A DNA stretch of 64,000 bases from Aequorivita xiaoshiensis (GCF_022008395.1 NZ_JAIRBB010000002.1:186001-250000), one strand, 5' to 3'; shown: positions 18,922-29,683, counted from the stretch's first letter. The notes: a model not told the origin generated them from the sequence alone. Translations and numbers: made by a program.

Positions 18922-19611
18922 ATGACAAAGATATTAAAGATTAACGGGCTAGAAAAGACTTATACAAGTGGCTCAAAACAATTAACTGTACTTCAAAAAG
19001 TTTCCTTTGAAGTTGAAAAAGGGCAAACATTTTCAATTGTTGGGCCTTCTGGAAGTGGAAAAACTACCTTACTGGGATTAGCAGCCGGTTTGGACACACC
19101 TAACTCAGGAACAGTGGAATTATGTGGTTACGATTTAAGTAAGCTGAATGAAGATGAACGAGCACGATTGCGAAACAAACAAGTAGGCTTTATTTTCCAA
19201 GATTTTCAATTATTGCCAACCTTAACTGCGCTTGAAAACGTAAGTGTACCATTAGAGTTACAAGGTGCCAAAAATGCCGCAAGTAAAGCGAAAGAATTAT
19301 TAGAAAAAGTAGGTTTGGGAAAACGTGTCAATCATTATCCCTCACAACTATCTGGTGGGGAGCAGCAACGAGTAGCAGTAGCAAGAGCATTCTCCAACAA
19401 TCCTTCTATTTTATTTGCCGATGAACCTACTGGAAATTTAGATGAAGAAACTGGTGAAAAAGTAATTCAGTTACTTCTTAACCTCAATGAAGAAGCAGGG
19501 ACTACACTTGTTATAATTACGCACGATTTAGACTTAGCCGCAAGAACGCAACAAATTTTAAAGTTGAAAGGGGGACAAATTTTAACCAATGAAAAAACAG
19601 CGGTAATTTGA
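18922..19611 (+). CDS. ybbA: ABC transporter ATPase YbbA (LolD/MacB-type)
   Basis: The 229-residue ATPase has Walker [10 protein letters not shown] (about residue 39), Q-loop [13 protein letters not shown], signature LSGGEQQRV (about 143), Walker [10 protein letters not shown] (about 163) and H-loop ITHD. This is the LolD/MacB subgroup that powers FtsX-type permeases. The stop codon overlaps the start of the permease gene (TTGA), indicating translational coupling. With divergent tesA, this reproduces the YbbAP-TesA locus of other bacteria, proposed to move hydrophobic molecules out of the inner membrane. Confidence 0.9.
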   Translation: MTKILKINGLEKTYTSGSKQLTVLQKVSFEVEKGQTFSIVGPSGSGKTTLLGLAAGLDTPNSGTVELCGYDLSKLNEDERARLRNKQVGFIFQDFQLLPTLTALENVSVPLELQGAKNAASKAKELLEKVGLGKRVNHYPSQLSGGEQQRVAVARAFSNNPSILFADEPTGNLDEETGEKVIQLLLNLNEEAGTTLVIITHDLDLAARTQQILKLKGGQILTNEKTAVI

Positions 19612-22151
19612 AAAAGTCAACTTTAAAATCAAATAATATTCCTGCTTGGCTATTTAAAATGGCTTGGCGTGATGCTAAAGCAAGTAGGGCGCGGTTACTA
19701 CTATTTATGGCTTCCATTGTTTTAGGAATTGCCGCAGTGGTTTCAATACAGTTATTTAGTCACACCCTTACCGATAATATTCAAAGACAATCGAAGTCCT
19801 TGATGGGAGCCGATTTTCGTATCGATATAAATGAAGCTCCATCTGAGCGGGCACAGGAAATTATAGATTCCCTTCAACCAGACGCTTCGGAAGTAAGTTT
19901 TGTATCCATGGTCGCATTCCCTAAGAACGATGGTACTAAATTAGTTCGTGTGCGTGGCTTGCAGGGTGATTTTCCTTTTTATGGAAAACTTGAAACAGAG
20001 CCAGTTACAGCCTCCTCTTCATATAAAACTTCAGGTGGTGCACTAGTAGATGCTACCTTAATGTTGCAGTACAACCTTCAAGTTGGCGACTCTATTAAAA
20101 TAGGAGAAATAACCTTACCTATAGCTGGTGCTTTAAATGCAATTCCGGGTAATACAGCAGTCTCAAGTTCTGTTGCCCCATTGGTAATTATTCCGTATCG
20201 ATTTATAGAAGCAACGAAATTGTTGCAATTTGGAAGTCGTAAACGTTATGAATTCTTCTATAATCAACCCGACACCGATTTAGTTTTATTGGAAGAGCAA
20301 TTGCAACCAATACTAGAAGAAGAAAATGCCGACTTAGACACTCATATTAGTACTAGCAGTAGATTAGGGAGGCGTTATGATAATGTAGGTTCGTTTTTAA
20401 ACCTTACTGCATTTATTGCACTCTTGTTAGGTTGTGTAGGGATTGCTAGTTCAGTTAACATCTACATTAAAGAAAAAATAAAAGCAATTGCCGTTTTAAA
20501 ATGTTTGGGAGCCTCTAGAAAACAGAGCTTTTTAATTTTCTTGATTCAGATTGCAGGAATAGGATTATTAGGAGGAATTATTGGTACAGCAATAGGAGTA
20601 GGGCTTCAAGAGTTTTTCCCTATTCTTTTAAAAGAGTTTTTACCTTTCGAATTAACTATAAGTATTAGTCTACAACCGCTCATTATAGGTGTTCTTTTAG
20701 GGGTTATAATGTCAGTTTTATTCGCTTTACTACCGTTATTGCGTACATGGTATGTTTCACCATTAGAAGTATTACGAGTTAATGGTGATAATTTAAAACA
20801 ATCCAGAAAAGCAAGTATTGTAGCCATTACTGTGATTGTTTTATTTTTATATGCTTTTTCTTATTGGTTGCTTAGTGATTGGATGTTTGCATTAGCCTTT
20901 ATTGTCGGAGTTATGGTAAGTTTTGGAATCCTTTCAGGGATAGCATTAGGAGCAATGAAATTGGTAAGAACCTTTTTCCCTAAAAGCGCAGGCTTTACTA
21001 CTAGACAAAGCTTACTGAATTTATTCCGTCCCAATAATCAAACTGTAGTGCTGTTAGTGGCTATTGGCTTAGGAACTTTTTTAATTAGTACATTATATTT
21101 TACAAAGGATATTCTATTAGATAAGGCTGAAATTGGTCAAACATCAGAAAGTGCAAACTTAATAACCCTAGATGTGCAACCAGACCAAGTAGGCGACGTA
21201 GTGAATACTTTTAAAGCAAATGGTTTGCAAGTATTCAATAATATTCCGCTAGTTACTATGCGAATGCACAGTATAAAAAATGAACTGGTAAACGACCTTC
21301 GCACCGATAGTACAGCCCAAATAAGAGGTTGGGTTTTAAATCACGAATTTAGAACCACCTACCGAAATCATTTAATTGATTCTGAAGAAATTGTAAAAGG
21401 GGAGTGGGTGCCTTTACAAAAGCCAGGCGAGATTGTTAAAATTTCCATTTCCGAAAATCTTGCTGAGGATGCAAATGTGACTATTGGTGATACAATTGTT
21501 TTTAATGTACAAGGTGTTTTGATGGAAACCGTCGTAAAAAGCATCCGCAAGGTGGATTGGGCAAATCTGCAACCTAATTTCACTATCCTTTTTCCGAGTG
21601 GTGTACTAGAAGACGCCCCCCAGTTTTATGTATTATCTACCAACGCACCAACTGAAGCCAGTTCTGCTAAATTGCAACGAAACTTAGTAAGCAAGTTTCC
21701 AAATATATCCGTAATAGATTTACGGCAGATGTTTACTGTAGTAGAAGATATTCTTAACAAGGTGTCTTGGATAATAAATTTCATGGCATTTTTTAGTATT
21801 CTTACGGGGGTTATTGTTTTAATAGGTTCCGTACGTACTAGTAAATATCAACGAATAAAAGAAAGTGTTTTATTGAGAACCTTAGGAGCAAAAAGCAGAC
21901 AGATTTTAACCATTACCGCTTTAGAATATTTATTTCTAGGTATTTTAGGTAGCCTTTTAGGAATACTTTTGGCATTGATAGGTAGTTTGTTATTAGCAGT
22001 GTTTGTATTTCAAGAACCATTCACTTCATCGCTAATCCCCTTTTTGATTTTCTTACCTGGAATCTCTCTTTTAGTCTTAGGAATTGGCGTAAGCAACATT
22101 CGAGAGGTGTTAAGAAGTTCGCCATTGGAGGTTTTGAGGAAGAGTGGATAA
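19608..22151 (+). CDS. ybbP: ABC transporter permease YbbP (FtsX-type)
   Basis: The 847-residue permease has a first membrane helix (about 33-50), a large periplasmic part, three helices with FtsX features near 260-390, a second hydrophobic block near 400-450, a second periplasmic part and three last helices at about 720-840. This duplicated FtsX layout with about ten helices is that of YbbP, not of four-helix LolC/E or MacB. The start is a TTG at 19608 that overlaps the ybbA stop codon. No ATG lies before the conserved WLFKMAWRDAK segment. Confidence 0.88.
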   Translation: MKKSTLKSNNIPAWLFKMAWRDAKASRARLLLFMASIVLGIAAVVSIQLFSHTLTDNIQRQSKSLMGADFRIDINEAPSERAQEIIDSLQPDASEVSFVSMVAFPKNDGTKLVRVRGLQGDFPFYGKLETEPVTASSSYKTSGGALVDATLMLQYNLQVGDSIKIGEITLPIAGALNAIPGNTAVSSSVAPLVIIPYRFIEATKLLQFGSRKRYEFFYNQPDTDLVLLEEQLQPILEEENADLDTHISTSSRLGRRYDNVGSFLNLTAFIALLLGCVGIASSVNIYIKEKIKAIAVLKCLGASRKQSFLIFLIQIAGIGLLGGIIGTAIGVGLQEFFPILLKEFLPFELTISISLQPLIIGVLLGVIMSVLFALLPLLRTWYVSPLEVLRVNGDNLKQSRKASIVAITVIVLFLYAFSYWLLSDWMFALAFIVGVMVSFGILSGIALGAMKLVRTFFPKSAGFTTRQSLLNLFRPNNQTVVLLVAIGLGTFLISTLYFTKDILLDKAEIGQTSESANLITLDVQPDQVGDVVNTFKANGLQVFNNIPLVTMRMHSIKNELVNDLRTDSTAQIRGWVLNHEFRTTYRNHLIDSEEIVKGEWVPLQKPGEIVKISISENLAEDANVTIGDTIVFNVQGVLMETVVKSIRKVDWANLQPNFTILFPSGVLEDAPQFYVLSTNAPTEASSAKLQRNLVSKFPNISVIDLRQMFTVVEDILNKVSWIINFMAFFSILTGVIVLIGSVRTSKYQRIKESVLLRTLGAKSRQILTITALEYLFLGILGSLLGILLALIGSLLLAVFVFQEPFTSSLIPFLIFLPGISLLVLGIGVSNIREVLRSSPLEVLRKSG

Positions 22152-22518
22152 ATAGTTGTTAGTTTTTAGTGGGTAGAGAGAAGGTTGCGGCTGGATAATC
22201 GAAGCAGGATTATAGAACTAATAGGTTTTTTAAACTTGTCAGCTCTGATGTACTTCTTTTGGTCGTATGAATTGGTCTTACCAATTTTTCGAGCGTTTTT
22301 TATACTCTGCGTCCTATGCAACTTTGCGGTTAAATATCACAGCTGAGACGAAAAGGGTAAATAAAATATCTAATTAACTAACTTTAATAAAGTGTGTAAG
22401 CCTAAATTTTTTAAGAGCCTTATTTGTTTTCTTACAACAATAAACGACGATTCAGATTTGATAAGTAAACCTTAGCAACCGCTTGTTGTTTATCTCTATG
22501 GTTTGCAATATTTTTAAA
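22152..22518. other. Intergenic region between convergent genes, 367 bp
   Basis: This non-coding stretch lies between the ends of ybbP and the macroglobulin-like gene. Apart from one short hairpin at 22270-22289 I see no gene, repeat or regulatory motif in it. Confidence 0.5.
22270..22289 (+). terminator. Weak hairpin terminator candidate after ybbP
   Basis: AATTGGT and ACCAATT form a 7-bp stem on a three-base loop followed by TTT. It lies about 120 bp after the ybbP stop, so function is uncertain. Confidence 0.35.
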
Positions 22519-25500
22519 TCATTCGATTGAAACTTTTTTAAGTGAGGTATTCGCATTGAACGTAGGAAAATACATTAGTTCAACCTTTGCAGGATTCAGA
22601 GTGTAATTTCCTGAATATCTCGGTACCAACTTTACTTCAAATTGATGTTCGCCAACAGGCAAATTATCGCAAAAAAATGTAGCTTCGTTTTTAAAGTTTT
22701 CTCTGTGGCTTTCAAACTTATTTTTGCTTTGTGTACTGGCGTAGGAGCATCCCCCTGGAATTGGAACGTTGATTAATACATATTTGGCATCTTTTTTAAT
22801 ATTCACATTCACTAACAGAGTAACTTCTTCTCCTCCTTTCAATATGTTACTAGTTGTGTCTTTAAATTGGGTGCTTATTTCGAAATCTCCTGTTCTTTTA
22901 TCGGGATTGCCTTCCCAATAGGATTGATGACTTGTAAAGTAAATTGGAAAATCCCCGGTTTTTTTAATCGAAATGTTTTGATTAGGTGCCAAGGTGAAAT
23001 CGAAAGGAAAAGTTTCAATGACTTTAGAGATATCACCTTTAATGATGAGTTTTGGAGAAGTGGGTTTCCTACCGTCTTGAATGAAATCGTCGAGAATCGT
23101 TTCTATGATTTGAGCCGACTCAAAGGTATTTCGCCAATATCCGGGCTGGCGTCTTTCAAAAAAGTAGTTTCTCATTTTCGAAAGGTCAGCAGTATGATCT
23201 AATGTATCGGCTTTCAGTATTTTATACGTTAATAAAGTATTTTGGATATTGTTGTTCAATATGTTCGAAATGTTTTTGGCATCTGAAAAATATACATTTC
23301 CGAAAAGTGTTGTCCTCCTGTTTTGAATGATCGAATCTAGTTGATATTCCATCCCATGCATTTGTTGAAGATCAGTGAGCATGAGTCGTTCATTAAATTG
23401 GATTTGATTCCTTTGTTCTAATTTTTCGATGTACTTGAGATAATCTACTGGGACATCAAACAAATTTAACGCTCTTAAAATTCGGTACGTCTCATCGAAG
23501 TTTGATGTGGTCTCCAGTCTCCAGATCATTTCTTGGACGGTTTTGGTTGGGTTTAGTTTTACTGTGTAACCATTATCTTTTGCCAATGCTAAAGCTTCGA
23601 GCACTTGCAGACTAATCCAATAACTGTCTTTGGAATTTTTCCACCATCCCCATAAACCTGAATCTTTTTGATTTTTTAGTAATCGGGAAATGTGCTTTTC
23701 GATACGTCTTTCATTTTTAAAAGGTACTTCTTTATAAGTAGCTAATCTTTTCTGCATCAACAGCATTTTGAGCTTGGAGGCTACTTGCTCGTTGCAGAGG
23801 TATTTATAATGAATAACGTAATCCATTTCCTCATCAAGTATTTCTAAGATATCGGCTCGCGCATAAAGTCTAACCGTGCCATAATCGGGATGGAAGGATA
23901 AATCGATTTTTTTGTTATCTTCCAATACGTAAAACTGACCTTTTGTTTGATGTAGGCCTTGAGGATATACCGGAATCTCCCTTAATTCTCCATCATAATA
24001 TCCATCGGGTTTTTCTAATGTGTATTTCACCGAAATAGAATCTTTTGGAGCAATCATCAAGGTGTCGATAACAGCATTTTTAAAACGTTCTATTTTTGAA
24101 AATTGAACGATATCGTTTACCGAATAAGTAATAGTTGCTTCTTGCTCAGATTCTGTGTAATTGAGTGACTTCCCTATAGCATAGGTGGTGTCTTGCGCTA
24201 CTAAAAATCTTGGAATAGCAATTTGTGCCATTAAAGGCTTATAGGATTTAATCGAATTTTTTATCTGACCTGATTGTTTATTTCCGTTCATGGCTAGATA
24301 AAAGGTTTCCCAATTTGTAATATCGTCTGGAAAAGTTACATTAAAACTAACTTTTCCGTTTATGTCGGTCTTAAGCTTTGGTTGCCAAAAAGCGTCATCC
24401 AAAAAATTTTGTCTCAACGAACTTCCGTCGAGTGTAGTTTCATAAAATGTGCTATCAAAATCTGCTCCTTTGTCTTGCAACTTCAGCGTTGAAAGCAAAG
24501 CCTCATCACTTAGCTCAATAATAACTACCCCATTGGCACCTCTTGCACCATACAAATTTGTAGCTTCCAATCCTTTTAAAACGTTTATAGATATAATTTG
24601 TTCGCTATTTATTTTAGCGACATCTCCAGAATATATCATTCCGTTGATAATATATAATGGCTCGGAATCGTCTGATAAACTACCCACACCTCTGATTGTC
24701 ATATCCGGTGCAGCCCCATGTGTAATTTCTACCCCACTCGCTTTTCCGGCCAATGTTTGTTCGATGGCTAGGCTAGAAAGAGAACCTACAGAGCTTCTTG
24801 AATTAGAATATCCAGTTACAACAACTTCCTCTAGACTAGCTCCCGCTTCTAGCTGAATATCCATTCTATTTCCTTCGGGAATCATTTCTTGAGAATCGAA
24901 ACCTACATAAGAAAACATCAACACTTCTCCTTCATTAATGAAGATGGTATAATTACCATCGAAGTCGGATTGAACACCTCGGGAAGTCCCTTTTACAATA
25001 ATATTCGCTCCAGGCAATGGAATACCAGTATCATCCATTACAGTTCCGTCTACTCTTATGCTGCCTTCAATACTAAAATAATTTTGAAGCGTAGAATTAA
25101 TTTGATCTAAGCCAGTGGTTCTGGATTTTTCATCCGATTTTTCTGAGGAAATAATATTTTGAATAATTTCGTCAAGAGTTTCACTAAAAGAATCTTGAAT
25201 TAAGACCTTAGGTCTATGGATTCTGATGAAATTTAGGCCATTGATATCCACTGGTATATCATCCACTACGTGATATTTTTTATCGGAATAAAAGAAAATA
25301 AGTTTGTATTTTCCTTTGCTGAGTTGATGGATTAAACGGGATTTACCTGGATAGACTCTGACGAAATTTGGGTTATCTTGGCTGAAAATAAATATGTTTA
25401 AAAGGACTTCTTCTAAGTTCTCTTCATTTTCTATTGCTAAGGACAATTTTCCAAAGCCCGGAGTGGTATTTTTTGAATTTTGAAAATAGTCCCATGTTCT

Positions 25501-28443
25501 ACGGGTTGTTGTAATAGAGTTTTGATACAGATCATTAATTTTTTCTGGAGTCAATACCAAGTCGTGAAGACCTTGAAGATTATTATAGCCAAACCTATTA
25601 TACAAACGTGTTGGAAATCGGGAATTATTGTATGACCTCATTTTTATCATACCATCTTGAAAATCATATTCAAAATATGGTTTATGAACAAACACATTTG
25701 TGATACTATCACGCATTCTGAATGTTACACTTCCAGAAACAGGTCCCGCCAAACTGTTGTAACTATAGCCTGCATTGTGTGACAAGAGTTGAGTGTTTTC
25801 CCCATATTGGATGAATGCAATTTTTTTGCGAAATGTATTTCGATAAGGAAAAATATATCGATAAAGCAATCTTTGCTCTTGATTGCTCAATTTGTTTTTA
25901 TTTTTTTTCTGTTCAATATCTTCTATAGAAATGGTTTCATCTAGGCTGAATATCACTTTTTGATTTTCAGGAAAATGCACATTGTTCACGGTATATGTGT
26001 TCTTGCTTGTTCGTAGTTTAACCTGATGATATCCCGGTCTAACATTAAAGGAATAAGGTCGTTGATTGGTGGACCAATTAAAATAAACAGGCGAATTGTC
26101 TACGTAAATAACGTGAATAGGAACTGATTTTCCATCTGAAAATACAAAAGGCGCAAACTGTGTTATGGAATCTTTAGGATAAAATGAAGTTCGGTATATG
26201 TCATTTCCTGGATAAAGAAATTTGTAGTATTCAATGGTATCCAAACCTGCTCTTTTTTTCCAATATTTGAAATCCAGTTGGCGATCCTTGGTCTCATTTA
26301 ACTTATTATCGTTTAAACTGAAGGTATTAATGATATTTCTGCTCTTTCTTTTTTTGCCTAAATAGGGTAGGTGGGGAGGGTAATGTCCAAACTTTTTGGT
26401 CAGGGAATAAGCTGTGATATCAACGCCTTCTACAGGATTCCCCCTGTAATCGGTAACAGACAATTCGATTGTGGAATTTTGGCCAGGATAGACCAAATTG
26501 GGTTGTTCGACTTCAATAGTTAATGCCTTGTCTTTGATGGGAACTGATATGTTCTCAGTTTTTACTTCTCCACCCCAAATATATTGTATTGCTATTTGAT
26601 AATCTTCGAGAGAGTTCAGAGGTTCAGATACTTGAAGCTTGTCGCCATATCCAGATGAAAGTCTTTGGTTCTTTAAATACGTATTATAGTTGAAAAATAG
26701 GTTTCTCGGATTGATAACTTCTAGTTTGATTGAATCTGCCGTCCGATTTCCGGAGATTTGAAGAAGCGAGGACTTATCCGAAATATTGTATTGCAGCACC
26801 TTATCATTAGATTTTGAAATGTAAGTTGAATAAAATGGGTTCAGTTTTAGACTTATGGGCGTTTCTCCTTCAAACACTAAAGTTTCATTACCAAAATTAT
26901 CTTGTCCGAATACCTGTGTTTTCCTATTTGTGGACAAACCGTTATTCTTAAAAGTAATATTAATGGAATCACTTTTTAATTCAGCTTCTAAACGTTCATC
27001 TAAATGGTAGTAAGTCACACTTTCACTATTTAATAATAGCTCGTTGTCTGATGTTAAAAGTTTTACGTCTAGTACATATTCGAAATTGGCAGAAGGGAAC
27101 AGCGAATCTGAGATTTGTACTTTAGTTTCTGAAGATGGTAGTAACCTTTTTTCAAAATAATCGAGGGTGTCTGGTATAAAAAGATTATCCTTAAAATAAG
27201 ATGTCGGTCTTTTTGGTCGTATTAATATCTGAACTCGCGCATCTTGAAGTACCAATTCATTTTCATCGGTTGCTTTGATGTAAACGTCTAAAGGTTTGTT
27301 TCTGTATTGATTTTTTGTGGGCAATCGAAGGTGGAGTTGGTTTTTTGTCAACTCGTAATCTTCATAACTAAATGAATTTGAAATCAAAGTTTGTTCCTTC
27401 CTATTCTTGAGTTCAATAGCATAATGGGTGTCAAGTTTGAGTTTGAGGGAATCGTGTAGAAAGAATTGAAATTCATATCCCCCTTTATCATAGGGAGCTA
27501 GTTCTGTTAAAGTTATATTTTGCCTATTTCCATATAAGGAAACCGATACAGGTTTATCGTGTGGTTTTCCTCTTTTATTAACCAAAAAACTTTTAAACTT
27601 AACGGTGTCTCCGGGTTGGTATTTAGGTTTGTTGAAAACCAAGTAGCCTTTATAGTTTTTTCTTTTAGTTCCATAACAATGATAGTCGTCAAAAAGGCAC
27701 ATTACTTTGTGATAGATTCGAACAAAAAAGTTTTCAGTTCTTCTAATTGTTCCTTGTGACCAACCATCAGTAATAGACTTTACGGCATCTACGGGTAAAT
27801 TGACAACAAATTCTACAGGAGTCCAAACATATTTCAATGGAGTCCCGTACAAAACCTTTCTAGAATTTCTTCGGAAAGCAGAATTGTTGTAATTTCTATC
27901 TAAGTAGTAGTAAGAGGTTTTACCTAAATACGTAATTTGAATAAGCCCTCTTTTATTCGTCTTTTTTAATGAAAAAGACTGGATGTGATCGTTGAATTTT
28001 ATCGACTTGTTTTTAATTTTCACATCTGCATCACGAATTAAATTTCCCTCCAAGTCATAAAGCTGAATAACTAAATCTTGATAATTATTTAATAAAAAAA
28101 CTTCGAGATTCTGAACGGTAGCAATTTCAGTTTTTTCAATATTCTTGTCTAAATATGTTTTTAAATAATGTCCAGGCCTTAAATTTTTATCGTAGCTGTC
28201 TCCGGTTGGGAAAGAATCGATTAATGTATGGAAATATTCAGTTTCAATGTTGACGTTGCTTTTTGAATATATCTTTTTAGCTTCGTCATCAGAAATCTTG
28301 AAAATATATGTAAAAGCGCTATATTGCTTACTTTCCAATAGCTTTTGTGCCGAGGTAGAAGTGTAATAACAACCAATGATGACAATAAGGATATACTTCA
28401 GAATGACTTTGATGGTAAGACGGGGACTATCGTTATAATGCAT
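22519..28443 (-). CDS. Alpha-2-macroglobulin-like protein with inserted SusC-type plug module
   Basis: The 1974-residue protein has a signal peptide (ending STSAQ, about residue 33). The N-terminal half contains macroglobulin MG domains, with an MG2-type segment (KPKYQPGDTVKFKSF) near residue 264. At about 1125-1200 a carboxypeptidase-regulatory-like domain appears (DGTVMDDTGIPLPGANI). At about 1200-1290 follows a TonB-receptor plug-like segment (EEVVVTGY, MTIRGVGS, YIINGMIY, NLYGARGANGVV) of SusC/RagA type, but with no barrel. The A2M domain (WQPKLKTDINGKVSF) resumes at about 1351. The sequence YLCNEQ (Cys1550) aligns with the thioester motif CxEQ of A2M proteins, followed by a helical toroid-like domain. 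Bacterial A2Ms are periplasmic protease traps. No pbpC gene, the usual partner, is nearby. The order of domains is visible in the sequence; the role is inferred. Confidence 0.85.
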   Translation of the reverse strand: MHYNDSPRLTIKVILKYILIVIIGCYYTSTSAQKLLESKQYSAFTYIFKISDDEAKKIYSKSNVNIETEYFHTLIDSFPTGDSYDKNLRPGHYLKTYLDKNIEKTEIATVQNLEVFLLNNYQDLVIQLYDLEGNLIRDADVKIKNKSIKFNDHIQSFSLKKTNKRGLIQITYLGKTSYYYLDRNYNNSAFRRNSRKVLYGTPLKYVWTPVEFVVNLPVDAVKSITDGWSQGTIRRTENFFVRIYHKVMCLFDDYHCYGTKRKNYKGYLVFNKPKYQPGDTVKFKSFLVNKRGKPHDKPVSVSLYGNRQNITLTELAPYDKGGYEFQFFLHDSLKLKLDTHYAIELKNRKEQTLISNSFSYEDYELTKNQLHLRLPTKNQYRNKPLDVYIKATDENELVLQDARVQILIRPKRPTSYFKDNLFIPDTLDYFEKRLLPSSETKVQISDSLFPSANFEYVLDVKLLTSDNELLLNSESVTYYHLDERLEAELKSDSINITFKNNGLSTNRKTQVFGQDNFGNETLVFEGETPISLKLNPFYSTYISKSNDKVLQYNISDKSSLLQISGNRTADSIKLEVINPRNLFFNYNTYLKNQRLSSGYGDKLQVSEPLNSLEDYQIAIQYIWGGEVKTENISVPIKDKALTIEVEQPNLVYPGQNSTIELSVTDYRGNPVEGVDITAYSLTKKFGHYPPHLPYLGKKRKSRNIINTFSLNDNKLNETKDRQLDFKYWKKRAGLDTIEYYKFLYPGNDIYRTSFYPKDSITQFAPFVFSDGKSVPIHVIYVDNSPVYFNWSTNQRPYSFNVRPGYHQVKLRTSKNTYTVNNVHFPENQKVIFSLDETISIEDIEQKKNKNKLSNQEQRLLYRYIFPYRNTFRKKIAFIQYGENTQLLSHNAGYSYNSLAGPVSGSVTFRMRDSITNVFVHKPYFEYDFQDGMIKMRSYNNSRFPTRLYNRFGYNNLQGLHDLVLTPEKINDLYQNSITTTRRTWDYFQNSKNTTPGFGKLSLAIENEENLEEVLLNIFIFSQDNPNFVRVYPGKSRLIHQLSKGKYKLIFFYSDKKYHVVDDIPVDINGLNFIRIHRPKVLIQDSFSETLDEIIQNIISSEKSDEKSRTTGLDQINSTLQNYFSIEGSIRVDGTVMDDTGIPLPGANIIVKGTSRGVQSDFDGNYTIFINEGEVLMFSYVGFDSQEMIPEGNRMDIQLEAGASLEEVVVTGYSNSRSSVGSLSSLAIEQTLAGKASGVEITHGAAPDMTIRGVGSLSDDSEPLYIINGMIYSGDVAKINSEQIISINVLKGLEATNLYGARGANGVVIIELSDEALLSTLKLQDKGADFDSTFYETTLDGSSLRQNFLDDAFWQPKLKTDINGKVSFNVTFPDDITNWETFYLAMNGNKQSGQIKNSIKSYKPLMAQIAIPRFLVAQDTTYAIGKSLNYTESEQEATITYSVNDIVQFSKIERFKNAVIDTLMIAPKDSISVKYTLEKPDGYYDGELREIPVYPQGLHQTKGQFYVLEDNKKIDLSFHPDYGTVRLYARADILEILDEEMDYVIHYKYLCNEQVASKLKMLLMQKRLATYKEVPFKNERRIEKHISRLLKNQKDSGLWGWWKNSKDSYWISLQVLEALALAKDNGYTVKLNPTKTVQEMIWRLETTSNFDETYRILRALNLFDVPVDYLKYIEKLEQRNQIQFNERLMLTDLQQMHGMEYQLDSIIQNRRTTLFGNVYFSDAKNISNILNNNIQNTLLTYKILKADTLDHTADLSKMRNYFFERRQPGYWRNTFESAQIIETILDDFIQDGRKPTSPKLIIKGDISKVIETFPFDFTLAPNQNISIKKTGDFPIYFTSHQSYWEGNPDKRTGDFEISTQFKDTTSNILKGGEEVTLLVNVNIKKDAKYVLINVPIPGGCSYASTQSKNKFESHRENFKNEATFFCDNLPVGEHQFEVKLVPRYSGNYTLNPAKVELMYFPTFNANTSLKKVSIE

Positions 28444-28840
28444 TAAATAAGTTGAGTTTCAATCTTTATGTTAAGAAAATATATTCGATAGTTACTGACA
28501 ACAAAGAGTTTAGTATATATTGAAAACAAATATCGTTGAAATCAAATATACCAAAAAATATTCGGAGCTTTGGTAGAATTATTCCTACTCCATATCAGGT
28601 TACAGCCACGATTATAGTTGTAACAAAAAACTCAAAGAAATGAAAAAGTATTTATTAAGTAAACCTTACTATTAATCTCGAAATAAATCGATAGGAGCAT
28701 TTAAGGTGGTGAATATGTACTTTAGGCATAATAAAATTTAAAATGCTTTGAATTGACAGTTACTACTAGCAGTTCTCAATGAAAGTGAAAGCATTAAATT
28801 GGATACGGATATCATAATAGCAGTGTAGTTAAAAAAAAAT
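28444..28840. other. Intergenic region between divergent genes, 397 bp
   Basis: AT-rich DNA that must hold the promoters of the macroglobulin-like gene and the M28 peptidase gene. I found no TAnnTTTG match with a suitable TTG on either strand, and no repeat or small reading frame that looks real. Confidence 0.45.
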
Positions 28841-29683
28841 ATGACAGCTAATACAGAAAACTTATACAATCACGTAGCTTTTTTAACTTCTATATTCCCA
28901 TATAGAAACTACAAAAACATTGATAGCCTTCAAAAAACAGCCACCTATATAGAGAAGCGGCTTAAGGACGTTGGCTTACCTACAGCTAGACAAAAATGGG
29001 AAGCTAAGGGAAATATATATGAAAACGTTATCGCAACTTACCAACCACAAAAAACAAAAAGATTTATAATTGGCGCACATTATGACGTTTACAAAGATAT
29101 TGCTGGGGCAGACGACAATGCAAGTAGCGTAGCTGGTTTGTTAGAAATATCACGTATGTTAGCTGAAAGTAGTTTAAACTTAGATTATGGAATTGATATT
29201 GTATTTTTCTGCTTGGAGGAACCTCCTTTTTTTAAAACAGATAAAATGGGAAGCCATATTCATGCCAAGTCAATAGCAAAAACAAACAAGGATTATATCG
29301 GTATGATAGCGCTTGAGATGATTGGATATTATCGTGAAGTTAAAATTAAAGATGAAGACAGCACATTCAATAAAAACCAATTGATAGTATCTGGAATTAA
29401 AAAATTTGATGAGTTCAACAGAAAAGTGTCTTACCTATTAAAAGCCAATGGCACAATGGGATCTCGAAGGGTATCTTTTGCTGAACACTATCCAAATAAC
29501 GGCCCTTCCGATCATCGCAATTATTGGGAGTTCGATATTCCTGCGGTTATGATTATAGGCACAGGAGGGGAAGGTAATCCAAATTATCACACCCCCACAG
29601 ATACTATTGAAACTTTAGATTTTGAAATTATGACAAATGCAGTGAATTGTATTGCACATGCCTTGTTTAATTTTTTTGAATGA
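28841..29683 (+). CDS. M28-family zinc aminopeptidase-like protein
   Basis: The 280-residue protein follows the M28 fold. Zinc ligands fit His in GAHYDVYKD (about residue 79), Asp in GADDNASS (about 88), the Glu pair in CLEEPPF (about 125) and a late His in PSDHRNYWEFDIP or NYHTPTDT. M28 enzymes are aminopeptidases or glutaminyl cyclase-like. No signal peptide is seen, so it may be cytosolic. The ATG follows a run of nine A, and no Shine-Dalgarno is visible. It stands alone between a divergent and a convergent neighbour. Confidence 0.83.
   Translation: MTANTENLYNHVAFLTSIFPYRNYKNIDSLQKTATYIEKRLKDVGLPTARQKWEAKGNIYENVIATYQPQKTKRFIIGAHYDVYKDIAGADDNASSVAGLLEISRMLAESSLNLDYGIDIVFFCLEEPPFFKTDKMGSHIHAKSIAKTNKDYIGMIALEMIGYYREVKIKDEDSTFNKNQLIVSGIKKFDEFNRKVSYLLKANGTMGSRRVSFAEHYPNNGPSDHRNYWEFDIPAVMIIGTGGEGNPNYHTPTDTIETLDFEIMTNAVNCIAHALFNFFE

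Noticed and set aside
24449-24856. 135-residue plus-strand reading frame inside the macroglobulin-like gene
   Set aside because: It is antisense to a plug domain with clear protein similarity. It has no promoter or leader and no recognisable motif.
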